This document shows positions 63,921 through 64,000 of a stretch of 64,000 nucleotides of DNA, piece by piece (the first letter of the stretch is position 1; each line of letters starts with the position of its first letter). The DNA lies in the NCBI GenBank assembly GCA_020635515.1, contig JACJZS010000004.1, forward strand, positions 62,001 through 126,000, read 5' to 3'. The notes below the pieces were generated by a model. It was not told the origin of the DNA. It saw nothing but the letters and a program-made list of their open reading frames with translations, and ran no database searches. Origin of the DNA: Flavobacteriales bacterium (lineage in GTDB: Bacteria; Bacteroidota; Bacteroidia; Flavobacteriales; Weeksellaceae). A program made the position numbers and the translations under genes.

Positions 63921-63928
63921 CAAAAGTA
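63921..63928 (-). promoter_or_regulatory. -7 box of the mpl promoter
   Basis: Minus-strand TACTTTTG fits TAnnTTTG, 23 bases before the mpl start. Confidence 0.5.
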
Positions 63929-63933
63929 GGAAT

Positions 63934-64000
63934 TTATTTTTTTCTTTTGAATAAATATTTGAATTTTAGTTCTATAATTCCAAAAATAGCTTCGCGAATA
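63934..64000 (-). CDS. Possible C-terminus of a gene entering from the right edge
   Basis: The minus-strand frame IREAIFGIIELKFKYLFKRK ends with TAA at 63936-63934, immediately before the mpl promoter. It looks like a natural basic C-terminus, but only 21 codons are visible, so this is weak. Confidence 0.35.
   Translation of the reverse strand, partial: IREAIFGIIELKFKYLFKRKK

Noticed and set aside
1..64000. CRISPR array or restriction-modification/defence cluster
   Set aside because: No regularly spaced repeats, cas genes, methylases or nuclease operons were found; the only accessory traits are the toxin relic and two IS elements.

Overview
The window is a low-GC, gene-dense chromosomal segment from the Bacteroidota, almost certainly order Flavobacteriales. 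The evidence is a GldH gliding-motility lipoprotein, a type IX secretion C-terminal sorting domain on a giant amylase, repeated Bacteroidota-type -7 boxes (TAnnTTTG) upstream of genes, and many lipoproteins with short lipoboxes. Most of it is core housekeeping sequence. The accessory part is limited to about 20.6-22 kb and 33.7-34.95 kb.

Layout. 0-4.1 kb: truncated aldo/keto reductase, a KdnB-type Kdo 8-oxidase, then purC-purF. 4.1-9.4 kb (minus): Ig-like secreted protein, M16 peptidase and RluB-type pseudouridine synthase. 9.5-11.7 kb (plus): YjdM zinc ribbon, HD hydrolase, AcpH-like protein. 11.7-16.5 kb (minus): YciO, YicC, AlbA_2 protein, TilS, FKBP-like lipoprotein. 16.7-20.6 kb (plus): secreted GH13 enzyme, M28 peptidase, small secreted protein. 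20.6-22 kb: a wrecked polymorphic-toxin locus (RHS core fragment, toxin tail, orphan immunity-like gene) cut by a truncated IS3 element and bracketed by nested inverted repeats. 22-24.6 kb (minus): TPR protein and purD. 24.8-33.7 kb (plus): alaS and a 2047-residue multimodular T9SS amylase. 33.7-34.95 kb: a cluster of perfect hairpins and a broken IS982 copy with a 6-bp target duplication. 35-39 kb: phytase-like esterase lipoprotein, parallel-repeat lipoprotein, VIT transporter, GlsB-like protein. 39.2-51.5 kb (plus): fabH, ppiD, fur, OstA/LptA-like protein, a kinase-fold-like unknown, ricT-like PSP1 protein, gldH, PBP1A, DUF4296 lipoprotein, sugar-nucleotide epimerase and tRNA-Phe. 51.7-64 kb (minus): purL, a 1256-residue TraB-family protein, purB, purA, mpl and the edge of one more gene.

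How the genes work together. Six purine-biosynthesis genes (purC, F, D, L, B, A) lie in this one window but in four separate places on both strands, not in one operon. PurF is the Fe-S, propeptide-bearing type and PurB is the eukaryote-like type; both look unusual for this phylum. The two GH13 proteins point to starch or glycogen use, one periplasmic and one exported to the cell surface through T9SS. Envelope functions are well represented: KdnB, OstA/LptA-like, PBP1A, Mpl, PpiD, GldH.

Best leads for novelty: the toxin/immunity relic with nested inverted repeats; a 43-bp promoter segment duplicated at the same distance upstream of purL and the TraB gene; a conserved-looking unknown protein with atypical-kinase-like motifs; and the duplicated N-terminal modules of the giant amylase. 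I found no clear new multi-gene defence system or CRISPR array.
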